From Acidobacteriota bacterium (GTDB lineage: Bacteria > Acidobacteriota > UBA6911): a DNA stretch of 64,000 nucleotides. The notes beneath the pieces are model-generated. The model was not told where the DNA came from. It ran no database searches and saw only the letters and a program-made list of their open reading frames with translations. Location: assembly GCA_016929335.1 (NCBI GenBank), contig JAFGIY010000118.1:1-64000 (forward strand), in the 5' to 3' direction. Every line of letters starts with the position of its first letter. Positions within the stretch are counted from its first letter, which is position 1. Below are positions 44,727 through 52,878 of this stretch, piece by piece. The position numbers and the translations under genes were made by a program.

Positions 44727-45584
44727 CTATTGAATATGGAAATTCTGCGGATCAATCGCCTCGTTATGGCTTATCTGCTTGATATCCGCAGCCCATCGGG
44801 TCGGCTGATCGCTTGCAAACGGACTGTATTCAATCGAGTATCCATGGGGAAGCATCAGCCCATCGACACTCTTAAAGCTTCCGAACCTTTCCAGCACAAT
44901 GAGAGTAGGCCGCTCTGTCGCTCCGCCCGTCAGCACGTACTCGGTCATCAAGTGGCGGTAGCTTTCCAGGTCGAGAAAAATGTGGATGGTGGTGTTGATC
45001 AGATGCCGGCTGCTTTTAGGCTTGTAAGTCAGCTGGTGATATTTGACTCCGTTAATATCTTCAATTTTATAGCTCAATTTGAATTTGGCGTCCTTGATAT
45101 TCAGCAAGGGCCAGGCAGTGGATAAAGTGCCTCCCAGGAGGCCTTCCCTCATCAGGCCGCTGTATGAATAGATAAAACTCCCCAGCTGAGACCGGTTGTT
45201 GACCACGGTGATGCCGACCGAGGCATCCTTTCCATCGAAGGCAAAGTGTTCGCCGCGATATTGCTGGTCGTAGAACTTCATGATCATCCCCAGTTTTTCC
45301 CCCTCCGAAACAAAAAGGAAATTCGTGGGATCCGTTCGCTTGCCCGGCTCCGGTAATACCTGGGGAGTCGTTCCAATCGGCCTCTGAACGGCGGTTATTC
45401 CGTAAATTGAGCGCGATTTGACTGCGGATAGCGCTTCCGGGCTGCCGATCGATTCGAGATGCTTGGCGACAACTTCCTGGGGAGTAAGCTTTTTTTCCTT
45501 GGCGTAGGATTTTTCAAATCGGATAGCGCTCAACGACAAGCACAACAAGATTGCCAGCAAACTGAAGCTATACCTCTTTGCCAT
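44727..45584 (-). CDS. Secreted LolA-like (outer-membrane lipoprotein sorting fold) protein
   Basis: A 285-residue exported protein with signal peptide (FSLLAILLCLSLSAIRF). The mature part starts with TPQEVVAKHLESIG and shows alternating beta-strands with a long loop (GFDG-like EHFAFDGKDASVGI, NGVKYHQLTYKP, TTIHIFLDLESYRHLMTEY), consistent with the LolA/LolB or TolA-like lipoprotein-sorting fold. The HLESIG start is widely seen in this group in Acidobacteriota. AAGGAG upstream of ATG 45584. Cargo unknown. Confidence 0.65.
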   Translation of the reverse strand: MAKRYSFSLLAILLCLSLSAIRFEKSYAKEKKLTPQEVVAKHLESIGSPEALSAVKSRSIYGITAVQRPIGTTPQVLPEPGKRTDPTNFLFVSEGEKLGMIMKFYDQQYRGEHFAFDGKDASVGITVVNNRSQLGSFIYSYSGLMREGLLGGTLSTAWPLLNIKDAKFKLSYKIEDINGVKYHQLTYKPKSSRHLINTTIHIFLDLESYRHLMTEYVLTGGATERPTLIVLERFGSFKSVDGLMLPHGYSIEYSPFASDQPTRWAADIKQISHNEAIDPQNFHIQ

Positions 45585-46050
45585 GACTTTCTCCTTTTAT
45601 ATTCACAGCACTGACCGGGATGAATTCTCTATTCCCACTGCGCAACAGGCTCAGTGCCCATAGCGCACAGATTGTTTCCGCCGCGTATGAGCACCTTGCA
45701 TCCTACTCAGACCATTTTGCCGAATGTAATCATCATAGCATGGAAATCCATGAAAATAGGGATGCCCTTCACTATAAACAGACTCAAATATCTGCCTGGC
45801 ACTTGCCGACCAGCGCGCATGGTAATGAAGCTGATCGTTCTCCAATCCTGCTCCTAAGCAGCGAAATTTTGATGTTTTAAAGATTTCTCTTGCAAATTCG
45901 GCTGATTTTACATTTAATTAACATTAACTAGTTCCTTAGTTCGATAAGGGGCATTGCGCAGGCACGTATTTTGTTGATTCTCGCTGATTTTTCGAGACAC
46001 CAAGTCTAAGGACATTAGTTGTAGGTTCTTCGTCAGAGCTCGGAGGTCCT
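45585..46050. other. Intergenic 466 bp with no supported gene
   Basis: It separates divergent genes. A small minus-strand frame at 45651-45845 lacks a ribosome-binding site and family signal. The stretch 45880-45960 is AT-rich (TTTAATTAACATTAAC) and likely contains the promoter of the AraC-type gene. Confidence 0.4.
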
Positions 46051-46377
46051 ATGGCTTATAATCGGCGTATGCTTTTGAAGGAAGTGGATGATCTCATTTC
46101 CAAAAATCCTCGTATCAGGCTTTCCGAGATTGCCAGTTCGCTCAAGGTGAATCGTCACACGATCGAAAATGCGATGCGATCAAGCCGGAAATTATCCTTT
46201 CGCGATTATCGGCGCCGGGAGCTGATGCAAATGGTGCGGTCCATGCTTAGCTGGCCGCATGCATCGATAAAAGAGGTGGGGATCAAGCTTGGATATGGGT
46301 CGGCGGCATCTTTCTGTCGTTTCGTCCAGCAATCGACCGGCAAGAGTCCGAGTCAGCTTCGGGAGGATGAAATCTAG
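46051..46377 (+). CDS. AraC-type DNA-binding protein without sensor domain
   Basis: A 108-residue protein consisting essentially of the AraC/XylS double helix-turn-helix. The first HTH is RLSEIASSLKVNRHTIENAM and the second is SIKEVGIKLGYGSAASFCRF, followed by the conserved QSTGKSPSQLRE. Normal AraC regulators are 250-300 residues with an effector domain; here the start is firmly set by GGAGG four bases before ATG. It may be a constitutive or partner-dependent regulator, like the small SoxS/MarA group. No linked target is obvious. Confidence 0.85.
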   Translation: MAYNRRMLLKEVDDLISKNPRIRLSEIASSLKVNRHTIENAMRSSRKLSFRDYRRRELMQMVRSMLSWPHASIKEVGIKLGYGSAASFCRFVQQSTGKSPSQLREDEI

Positions 46378-46567
46378 CTCGGGATTTAATGGATAAGCAA
46401 TTCCCGGCATTAGATCTTCATGAAGCAACGGGACGGCGAACAAACCGCGATCCCTGGAATTGAGAGGAGGGGCTAAATTCTTGGCAGGATGTCCCGATTA
46501 GGGATTTAATATTTTTTCGCTCAAAATTTTCTGGGACAGGATTGAGCGAATCGACAACATGTTCAGC

Positions 46568-46610
46568 AAAAAACTCCCCTGCGCGGGCATGTCGTGCAGG
46601 GGAGTTTTTT
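46568..46610. terminator. Strong bidirectional intrinsic terminator
   Basis: AAAAAACTCCCCTGC at 46568-46582 pairs exactly with GCAGGGGAGTTTTTT at 46596-46610, with a 13-nt loop, giving a GC-rich stem with A/T tails on both sides. It lies between the AraC-type gene and the convergent secreted-protein gene and can serve both. Confidence 0.9.
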
Positions 46611-46652
46611 AGCGAATAGCGGTCTTTCTGCTGGATTTATGGCGGCAGCCTG

Positions 46653-47120
46653 CTATTTGCCGACTCTTTTTGCAACCATCTCCTGCGGTCCTGCAGGTGG
46701 TCCGCCGAAACCGCCGCCGCCACCACCGGCATCTTCGGCAGTGAATTTAATTTCATTGCCGATAACTTTGCCCTTATATTGGGTTTTCGTCTCCATCCCG
46801 AACATCTGGGCTACGACGGCAAATGAGATTTCATCCCCGGAGACTTTTCCTTCGGAAATCTGCTGAGGATCTCCGCGCCGGGTTTTAAGCGTACCCGTCA
46901 TTGCAGCCTTCCCCGTTTCCTGGAAGGTGGCAAGGGTAACCTGCCAGTCTTCAATTGTGCCGGTCAGGTTTTCGCCGGAAACCTGAAAATTAAAAACGCG
47001 CTCGGAATTCCCTCCCATCATCGGATTGCTGACCTGAGCCATCCACTTGCCGTTGATATCGGCAGCGCTGCAGGCTGCGGCAAAAACCAATGTCATGAAT
47101 AATACAAGATAAACTCTCAT
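46653..47120 (-). CDS. Small secreted beta-rich protein of unknown function
   Basis: A 155-residue exported protein with a signal peptide (RVYLVLFMTLVFAAACSA). The AACSAAD region may be a lipobox or a standard cleavage site. The mature part begins DINGKWMAQVSNPMMGGNSE and shows a repeating beta pattern (VFNFQVSGENLTGTIEDWQV, KYKGKVIGNEIKFT-like ending), with a Gly/Pro-rich tail (GGGGGGFGGPPAGPQEM). This lipocalin-like layout is common in Acidobacteriota. GGAGG lies upstream of ATG 47120. Ligand unknown. Confidence 0.65.
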   Translation of the reverse strand: MRVYLVLFMTLVFAAACSAADINGKWMAQVSNPMMGGNSERVFNFQVSGENLTGTIEDWQVTLATFQETGKAAMTGTLKTRRGDPQQISEGKVSGDEISFAVVAQMFGMETKTQYKGKVIGNEIKFTAEDAGGGGGGFGGPPAGPQEMVAKRVGK

Positions 47121-47319
47121 ATATCTGTTTCCTCCGCATCGGATTTATTTCTTTACAATTACGCTTACGCACCTATGAGAATCAGTGTTACAGACGGGAT
47201 CGTCTTTTTTCTGTTTTTGTTGTTTTTCTGCTTGTGAAATTCTGCGAATGCCGATCAAAATAGAACCGTGGATCACCTCGGAATCAGCCTTGGGACCATA
47301 ACAGGAAACGTGCATTGCG

Positions 47320-48732
47320 ATGACTCATAAAAGCATTTTAGATACGGAAAGCATTGGAAGACTGCTGTTTAAACTGGCGGTGCCTGCCTTTTTCGGCATG
47401 CTGGTGATGGCATTATATAACATCGTCGACACAATCTTTATCGGCCGCTACGTTGGCTCGCTGGGCATAGCCGGATTGTCCATTGTGTTCCCATTTCAGA
47501 TGCTCGCCCAGGGCTTTGGAATGATGGCGGGAATCGGCGGGGCTTCCCTGGTTTCAAGGAGCCTGGGAGCCAGGAACATAGGCAAAGCCGAGCATGCGAT
47601 GGGCAATGCGATTCTGCTCGGTTCCGTATTCGGCATCGCCATGAGCATCATCATTCTGTTCAACATGGACTTCTGGCTGGGGATGGCGGGGGCAACCGAA
47701 TCGATATTGCCCTATGCGCGCGATTACATGGAAGTGGTCATTGCATTTGCCATTCTTATGACTCTGGTTATGGCTTTTCACAGTGTCGTAGTCGCCGAAG
47801 GAAATGCAAAGATGCCGATGATATCCATGATCTGCGGCGCCATCCTAAACATTATCCTGGACGCTGTTTTTATCATTCCTCTTAAAATGGGGATTCGAGG
47901 AGCAGCCATTGCGACCATGATCAGCAACGGAGCCTCGCTGGTCTGTTTTCTCTGCTATTTCTTTTACGGGAAGAGCACTCTAAGGCTGAAGCTGAAAATC
48001 TTTCGGCCCGATTTCAAAATCATCAGGCAGATCGTTGTTATTGGAGTCTCCGGCCTGGCCATGACACTTTCCAACAGCTTCTCTGCCATTTTCCTCAATA
48101 ACCTTCTGGTGATTCATGGCGGAGATATGGCCGTGTCCACCTTCGGCTTAATCAATCGGGCCATGGTTTTCATTTTTATGCCTTGCATGGTTATCGGACA
48201 AGGGATGCAGCCTATTATTGGATTCAACTACGGAGCCCGGCAATATGACAGAGTGTTTAGAGCACTTAAGATCTCCCTTAGCTGGGCGACCGGCATTGCC
48301 ACGGCAGGCTTTCTGATCTTCTATTTCTTCCCGGGCCGAATCATGAGCATCTTTACTACGGATCAGGACCTGATTGCGCAGACGATCTATGCCAGCAAAC
48401 GGATGTTTCTGGGCATCTATTTGCTCGGCTTTATTTCGGTATCATCGATCGTTTTTCAGGCATTAGGCAAAGCCGTACAGTCCTTTATTGCATCGGTAGC
48501 CAGACCCGCTCTGCTTCTGATACCCGTTCTATACATACTGTCCAGCATCTGGCATATGGACGGCATCTGGTACACCTTCCCGCTTACAGATGCACTGACT
48601 GCACTGGTTATATTGCTATTGCTTCTGCCGCTCATCAGAGACCTGCAGAGGAGAAGAGATTCAGAAGCGAAAAATACAGGATCCATGGCGACCGCTGTTG
48701 TCGAAGCGGAGCAGTCGCCGATCCAGCCCTGA
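47320..48732 (+). CDS. MATE-family efflux transporter
   Basis: A 470-residue inner-membrane transporter of the MATE family, with about 12 membrane helices. Marks are LAVPAFFGMLVMALYNIVDT, FIGRYVGSLGIAGLSIVFPF and MPCMVIGQGMQPIIGFNYGA in the second half; the paired halves are typical. It exchanges Na+ or H+ for drugs or metabolites. Codon 470 is followed within 10 bp by a short hairpin (CCCTGA...TCAGGG). It is in the same direction as the next gene, 30 bp away. Confidence 0.92.
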   Translation: MTHKSILDTESIGRLLFKLAVPAFFGMLVMALYNIVDTIFIGRYVGSLGIAGLSIVFPFQMLAQGFGMMAGIGGASLVSRSLGARNIGKAEHAMGNAILLGSVFGIAMSIIILFNMDFWLGMAGATESILPYARDYMEVVIAFAILMTLVMAFHSVVVAEGNAKMPMISMICGAILNIILDAVFIIPLKMGIRGAAIATMISNGASLVCFLCYFFYGKSTLRLKLKIFRPDFKIIRQIVVIGVSGLAMTLSNSFSAIFLNNLLVIHGGDMAVSTFGLINRAMVFIFMPCMVIGQGMQPIIGFNYGARQYDRVFRALKISLSWATGIATAGFLIFYFFPGRIMSIFTTDQDLIAQTIYASKRMFLGIYLLGFISVSSIVFQALGKAVQSFIASVARPALLLIPVLYILSSIWHMDGIWYTFPLTDALTALVILLLLLPLIRDLQRRRDSEAKNTGSMATAVVEAEQSPIQP

Positions 48733-48762
48733 TTCTTCAGGGGCGATAGAGGGGATTCAGCC

Positions 48763-49713
48763 ATGCTTGCTATTACTGGAGCCACGGGAGAAATCGGTGG
48801 CAGAGTTGCAGCGCGGATTTCCAGGCTTGGACTTGCTCAGCGGCTGATCGTGCGCGATGCTGCCCGGGCTCCTCAACTGTCAGGAGCAGAGATAGCCGCC
48901 GCCTCTTCCTACGGAGATACCATCGCGATGGGTCGCGCGCTATCCGGCGCTCGAACTCTGTTCTTCGTTTCCGCTCGCGATCGGTTTGGCGCTGCTCATA
49001 TTAGTGCAAAAAGGGGGGAGCCGCCTCCTCAATACGATCGGTTGCAGCAACAACTTGCCGTTTTGAAGGCGGCTGTGGCTGCGGGCATACAGCATATTGT
49101 CTATCTTTCCGTAATAAACGCAGCTCCCGATGCCACCTTCATCCTTGCCCACGACCATTTTTATACAGAGCAGAGGATCCGGGAATCGGGCGTGCCTTTT
49201 ACATTCGTGCGCGCCAACCTGTATATGGATAACGTGCCGCAAAGCGTCTCGGCAGACGATATTATCCGCGCACCGGCCGGCAATGGACAAGCTGCATGGG
49301 TTACCCGCGATGACATCGCAGACGTTGCAGTAGCTATATTGACCGGCTCAGGGCACGAGGGCCGCAGCTATGATGTGACTGGCCCGGAAGCACTCACTAT
49401 GACTGAGACTGCGGAACGGCTGTCTGCCGTTGTAGGACGCAAGATAATCTATCGGGCGCAGACTCCGGAGGAAGCCAGGACAACACGTTCCACAAGCCGA
49501 TTGGAAAAGTATGAAGCAGAACGGCGGCAGTTGACCGGACATGGTCTGGATGACTATGAGGTGGAAGTCTTTGTTACACATTTTTTGCAGATCGCGCACG
49601 GTGAATTGGCCGGCGTCAGCAATACAGTTCCGGCACTGACCGGACGACGCGCACAATCCTTGGAAGATTACCTCCGGCAACACCCCGAAAGCTACAGCCA
49701 CCTCCTCCGATAG
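48763..49713 (+). CDS. NmrA/QorB-like NAD(P)-binding protein
   Basis: A 316-residue atypical SDR. GATGEIGGRVAARI at 5-18 is the nucleotide-binding loop; ARTLFFVSARDRFGA, GIQHIVYLSVINA and FTFVRANLYMDNV place it in the NmrA/TMR/QorB group, which includes quinone oxidoreductases and redox sensors. The catalytic YxxxK is not conserved. GAGGGG precedes ATG 48763. It probably follows the MATE gene in one transcript. It ends just before a GGGGACAGTC-type hairpin. Confidence 0.82.
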   Translation: MLAITGATGEIGGRVAARISRLGLAQRLIVRDAARAPQLSGAEIAAASSYGDTIAMGRALSGARTLFFVSARDRFGAAHISAKRGEPPPQYDRLQQQLAVLKAAVAAGIQHIVYLSVINAAPDATFILAHDHFYTEQRIRESGVPFTFVRANLYMDNVPQSVSADDIIRAPAGNGQAAWVTRDDIADVAVAILTGSGHEGRSYDVTGPEALTMTETAERLSAVVGRKIIYRAQTPEEARTTRSTSRLEKYEAERRQLTGHGLDDYEVEVFVTHFLQIAHGELAGVSNTVPALTGRRAQSLEDYLRQHPESYSHLLR

Positions 49714-49746
49714 GCAGGGGACAGTCTCCAGTGTCCCCGACTGCCT
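49712..49746. repeat. GGGGACAGT-type palindrome
   Basis: AGGCAGGGGACA pairs imperfectly with TGTCCCCGACTGCCT around an 8-nt loop. The GGGGACAGT core is shared with the longer inverted repeat at 21117-21199. It begins at the stop codon of the NmrA-like gene and may double as a terminator. Confidence 0.55.
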
Positions 49747-49800
49747 GATCATAGTAGTATGAACAGAAGGCAACGGCATAAGCATTGAAAGGAGAATTGC

Positions 49801-50583
49801 ATGGCTACTTTGAGCGATTTTAACCGCTATGGAGAAGAAATTCAGAAACTCATGCTGTTGAGAACATACCCAATAGCAGTGAAAATGCTGGAAAAGGAAT
49901 CGGATATCCCGAAGGGAGCCTTGAGGCCCAAAAGAGACCGCGGATACCATCTTGCGCAATGCCAGGCCTTTTCTCTGTCGCGACGGCAGGGGAATACCGT
50001 CGCCATGCTGAAAGAAGACAATTGGTGCTGGGGCGCTTTGATGGCTTACGGGCTTGTGGATCCACGAGTGGCCGAGCATTACCCTGAACTCAAAGATGAG
50101 GTGAAGAAGATCCCGGCGATTGAACATGGAAGGTATGTCGGCGTGGTTTCTGCGCCGTTAAAGACCTCCGGTTTTTTACCCGATATCGTGCTCATTTATT
50201 CCAATAATGCCCAATTGAACAACATGCTCCATGCCTTGTCCTTCAAAGGCGAAGGCGTGATCTCATCCCCGCTGTACGCAATCGCATCCTGCGCCTTCTC
50301 GGTCGTGCCGGCGCTTTCAGGGCAGTACTGCGTCACGCTGCCGGATCCCGGCGAACTTGGACGGGCTTTGGCCGGAGAAGATGAAATCATTTTCTCGGTA
50401 CCGAAAGAAAAAATGGAAGGACTGGTATCGCAGCTGAAAATGTTTGAGGAAAGGGGATTCGGGTACAGGCATCATGCTTTTCTGGAAATGAGGCCTGATT
50501 TCCCACGGCCGGAGTTCTACAAAAAACTCTTTCGGGAATGCGGACTGGATGCCGACGATATCCCGACATGGCCGGTTCAATAA
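49801..50583 (+). CDS. DUF169-family protein (2)
   Basis: A 260-residue DUF169 protein. Typical segments are LRTYPIAVKMLEKESDIPKG, HLAQCQAFSLSRRQGNTVAM, DNWCWGALMAYGL, ISSPLYAIASCAFSVVPALS and EIIFSVPKEKMEGLV. AAAGGAG upstream of ATG 49801. Its 3' end is convergent with a DUF1847 gene, 7 bp apart; both families are Cys-containing and characteristic of anaerobes. It is only distantly like the DUF169 protein at 18300. Confidence 0.87.
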   Translation: MATLSDFNRYGEEIQKLMLLRTYPIAVKMLEKESDIPKGALRPKRDRGYHLAQCQAFSLSRRQGNTVAMLKEDNWCWGALMAYGLVDPRVAEHYPELKDEVKKIPAIEHGRYVGVVSAPLKTSGFLPDIVLIYSNNAQLNNMLHALSFKGEGVISSPLYAIASCAFSVVPALSGQYCVTLPDPGELGRALAGEDEIIFSVPKEKMEGLVSQLKMFEERGFGYRHHAFLEMRPDFPRPEFYKKLFRECGLDADDIPTWPVQ

Positions 50584-50590
50584 TTCCGGT

Positions 50591-51292
50591 TCAGCGGATC
50601 CCATTTCGCAGCCGCCGGTAATAGGAGTCGGACAGGTAAAGAGCCGCCAATGGATTATGTGCCATCAGCCTATCCTTCACGGCCAGCACGGTCAACGGAA
50701 CGGCGCAATATTTTATGAATAGAGTGTCGTGTCCTATGCAGAGGCCCAGCATAACAGCGAGATCCACCTGCGCATTATTGATAATCATAGCCTGGGCAAT
50801 CGGATTGCACATGCTCTCCCAATTGTCCGGACCGGCAATTTTTTCTTCCGGTTTAATGCCGATTGACTCTTTCGGAACACATCCGGCTTTGCACTGGACA
50901 GAAATTACGTCGAAGCCGTTATTTTCCAGTATGTCGGTCAAAACACCGGCTTCCTTGATTAATCCAGCACAGTGAGCGATGCCAAGTCTCCTGTAACCGC
51001 ATTTTCTGGCGAACTGAATCAACTCTTCGATACGGGGAAGCTTCGGTCTTATTCCGTCGGATAGACGCTCGTAGCACTGGAATTCTTGCACCGAGGCCAG
51101 CCTGGCGAATTCCTGAACTGCCGGCTTCTCATATTCGGCTGCCGCCTCGGAAAAAACCCCAGGCATCAGCTTCATGGGACAAAAACCCGGAAGCTTTTCC
51201 TGAGTGGGAGGATTATCACCCATCTTCGCTCCGCGGTTTTCACAAATCCTGACAGTACAGCGTGCACATTTTGGCATCTGTTTATCGACCAT
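50591..51292 (-). CDS. DUF1847-family Cys-rich protein
   Basis: A 233-residue protein. The N-terminal KCARCTVRICENRGA motif (CxxC...C) suggests a metal site, and the second half has RRLGIAHCAGLIKEAGVLTD, VQCKAGCVPKESIG and CNPIAQAMIINNAQVDLAVM, all diagnostic of DUF1847. Function is unknown. ATG 51292 has GAGG at good spacing; the frame upstream to 51349 is unconserved. It starts about 130 bp from the MITE-like element. Confidence 0.85.
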   Translation of the reverse strand: MVDKQMPKCARCTVRICENRGAKMGDNPPTQEKLPGFCPMKLMPGVFSEAAAEYEKPAVQEFARLASVQEFQCYERLSDGIRPKLPRIEELIQFARKCGYRRLGIAHCAGLIKEAGVLTDILENNGFDVISVQCKAGCVPKESIGIKPEEKIAGPDNWESMCNPIAQAMIINNAQVDLAVMLGLCIGHDTLFIKYCAVPLTVLAVKDRLMAHNPLAALYLSDSYYRRLRNGIR

Positions 51293-51375
51293 AGTACATC
51301 CTCTTGCCGAATGATAAAGGGAAACCGAAAGCTTGCGGATTCCGCACATTGACCGGTTGAACCGGCCCAGTCTGC

Positions 51376-51416
51376 AATATTCATGAAGCCTCTGCGGCGA
51401 CGTATCTTCATAAATA
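51376..51416. repeat. Decayed partial copy of the adjacent MITE-like element
   Basis: ATTCATGAAG and CTTCATAAAT form an imperfect inverted pair around CTCTGCGGCGACG. The same words (ATTCATGAAG, CTTCTGC, GGCGGCG) open the intact element that begins at 51425. It looks like a shorter and older copy next to it. Confidence 0.45.
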
Positions 51417-51424
51417 ATACAGCC

Positions 51425-51607
51425 TAGCCCGCTTTATTCATGAAGCTTCTGCTACGGCGGCGGATCCGGGCATGTCTGCTGCGTTGCGCTCGGTCGGATC
51501 CCTCGACGTACTGTCGAGTACGCCTTCGGAATCCTCCCGTCGCGCGCCTTGCAGCCACGCCCGTCTGCACCGCCTCGCAACGAACCTTCATGAATAAAGC
51601 GGGCTAG
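51425..51607. mobile_element. 183-bp MITE-like element with 22-bp perfect terminal inverted repeats
   Basis: The left end (51425-51446, starting CTAGCCCGCTTTATTC) and the right end (51586-51607, ending GAATAAAGCGGGCTAG) are exact inverse complements over 22 bp. The interior is GC-rich and partly self-complementary and has no coding potential. Each end carries a TA dinucleotide just inside the CTAG, in keeping with TA-target IS630/Tc1-mariner-type mobilisation by a transposase encoded elsewhere. Interior words recur in the repeat at the window start. Confidence 0.8.
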
Positions 51608-52074
51608 TATATTTCAAGGTTGCGATACCGAATTGCGGCCTCAAAAATTCGGCCGCAGGATAAAAATCCCAGCGCATGCCTGCTGCCACGAGCAACCAAC
51701 AGCCGGCTGCCCGTTTGTGCTTCTACCTCCGGAGGCAAAAACACCCGGCTTCTTTTATCGATCCTCCCCTGAGCCAGCACTCGCTCCATTAACAGCAACG
51801 GCAGCCTATCGGCTCGACCGATTCCAAATCCACCCGAGGATCGGCTGCTTCTGGTAAATGCAATTTCATCCCCAGACCGGAAGCCATATTCCACGCATGC
51901 ATCCGGAGGAAGGATTATGCTCCTCTCTCTTCGCACAACAACCCATCCATAAACCCATTTGCCGCCCTTTTCCAGTTGAGGCACAGTCACGCTCTCCCGC
52001 TCAAACCGCGTGCACGACCAATTTCCGAAATAAACTGGCAATTTGCCCGATTTGCAAAAGCAATACGATTGCAA
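51604..52074 (-). CDS. AbrB/SpoVT-like swapped-hairpin protein, end formed by the MITE-like element
   Basis: A protein of up to 156 residues with two AbrB-like units: KWVYGWVVVRRERSIILPPD, CVEYGFRSGDEIAF in the first and GRIDKRSRVFLPPEVEAQTG, RLLVARGSRHALGFL in the second. The IILPP and VFLPP strands with the acidic GxxxGDE loop resemble AbrB/MazE-type DNA-binding hairpins. Proteins of this type act as DNA-binding regulators or antitoxin-like factors, but no toxin is adjacent. The TAG stop (51604-51606) lies inside the right terminal repeat of the element, so the natural C-terminus may have been altered. The start codon is uncertain. Confidence 0.55.
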   Translation of the reverse strand: MQSYCFCKSGKLPVYFGNWSCTRFERESVTVPQLEKGGKWVYGWVVVRRERSIILPPDACVEYGFRSGDEIAFTRSSRSSGGFGIGRADRLPLLLMERVLAQGRIDKRSRVFLPPEVEAQTGSRLLVARGSRHALGFLSCGRIFEAAIRYRNLEIY

Positions 52075-52534
52075 TCTGCAACATTATGACTGCATATCCA
52101 CCCATTTCAGACCTGCTGTCCTCATAATAATCAGGATTTAGGCTGCAGTCGCTGATATGGCATGAACCATGCATACGATTTTATAGCCGGAGCCGGAAGA
52201 TATTTTAAACAAAATTCGCATATCCATGTAATCCGCAATGGCTGGAGGTTAGGTTCGGATCGAACGATGCTCCTCTCCGGTTTATGAGTAACATCAACTG
52301 GACTTACGGGAACGAAATCTTGGTCTCTGTCCGAGGAATGCGCTAAAATGAAACCTGTATCTCCTGTTTTTATGTGTGCAGTTCATCCTGCTGTTGCTTT
52401 CATTTTGGCTCAAAAAAAATCTCATGGCCGACACATGGAGGCAGAGGACAGAATCAGATTATCCGGCCCGGCTTCTCGAGATGATGGGGTTTCCATCAAT
52501 ATCGTGTCCTGAGAATGCCTTAAAGGTATCAAAA
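52075..52534. other. Intergenic 460 bp
   Basis: It holds the promoter of the AbrB-like gene on the left and an unconserved in-frame extension of the next ORF (from GTG 52376) on the right. A possible sigma-54 -24/-12 match occurs at 52158-52173 (TGGCATG-N4-ATGCA). Nothing else is supported. Confidence 0.35.
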
Positions 52535-52840
52535 ATGCCTGAAAATATTTCAGAAGAAGATGTTGATAAACCAAAGCCTAAGATCTTGAAGTATTATTTG
52601 CGTGCAGCCATAGTCGGAGCCATAGCTGCGTTGTCCGGCGCTTTTGCCTACTGTGTGTATGATGGCTATGTTCGCCTGCATGAAGGTCTATGCAATTGCG
52701 CAAAATACGCGGCCTTTGTAACGGCTGCATTCAGCCACCCTATCGTGATCATCGGCGCTTTTGCCGGAATTTCAGTCCTTTCCCTCGTGTATTTGATCAA
52801 GGTGGTATTTAAAATCTTCCGCCACCATCGATGCGGATGA
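52535..52840 (+). CDS. Small membrane protein of unknown family
   Basis: A 101-residue protein with an acidic/lysine N-terminus (PENISEEDVDKPKPK) and two membrane helices, AAIVGAIAALSGAFAYCVYD and PIVIIGAFAGISVLSLVYLI, separated by a loop with a CNC pair (HEGLCNCAKYAA). AAAGG lies 8 bases before ATG 52535; a GTG at 52376 would add 53 unconserved residues. It is convergent with the 13-heme cytochrome, 38 bp apart. No function assigned. Confidence 0.5.
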   Translation: MPENISEEDVDKPKPKILKYYLRAAIVGAIAALSGAFAYCVYDGYVRLHEGLCNCAKYAAFVTAAFSHPIVIIGAFAGISVLSLVYLIKVVFKIFRHHRCG

Positions 52841-52878
52841 TATCGTCCGGCCGGAACGGGCAAGAAGCGGGAAGGAAT

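Noticed and set aside
48726..48742. Short hairpin CCCTGA/TCAGGG after the MATE gene as a terminator
   Set aside because: The stem is only 6 bp with no T-tract, and the next gene is 30 bp away on the same strand.
51425..51607. CRISPR or phage attachment site reading of the repeats
   Set aside because: There is a single pair of inverted, not direct, repeats with no spacer array and no integrase or tRNA.
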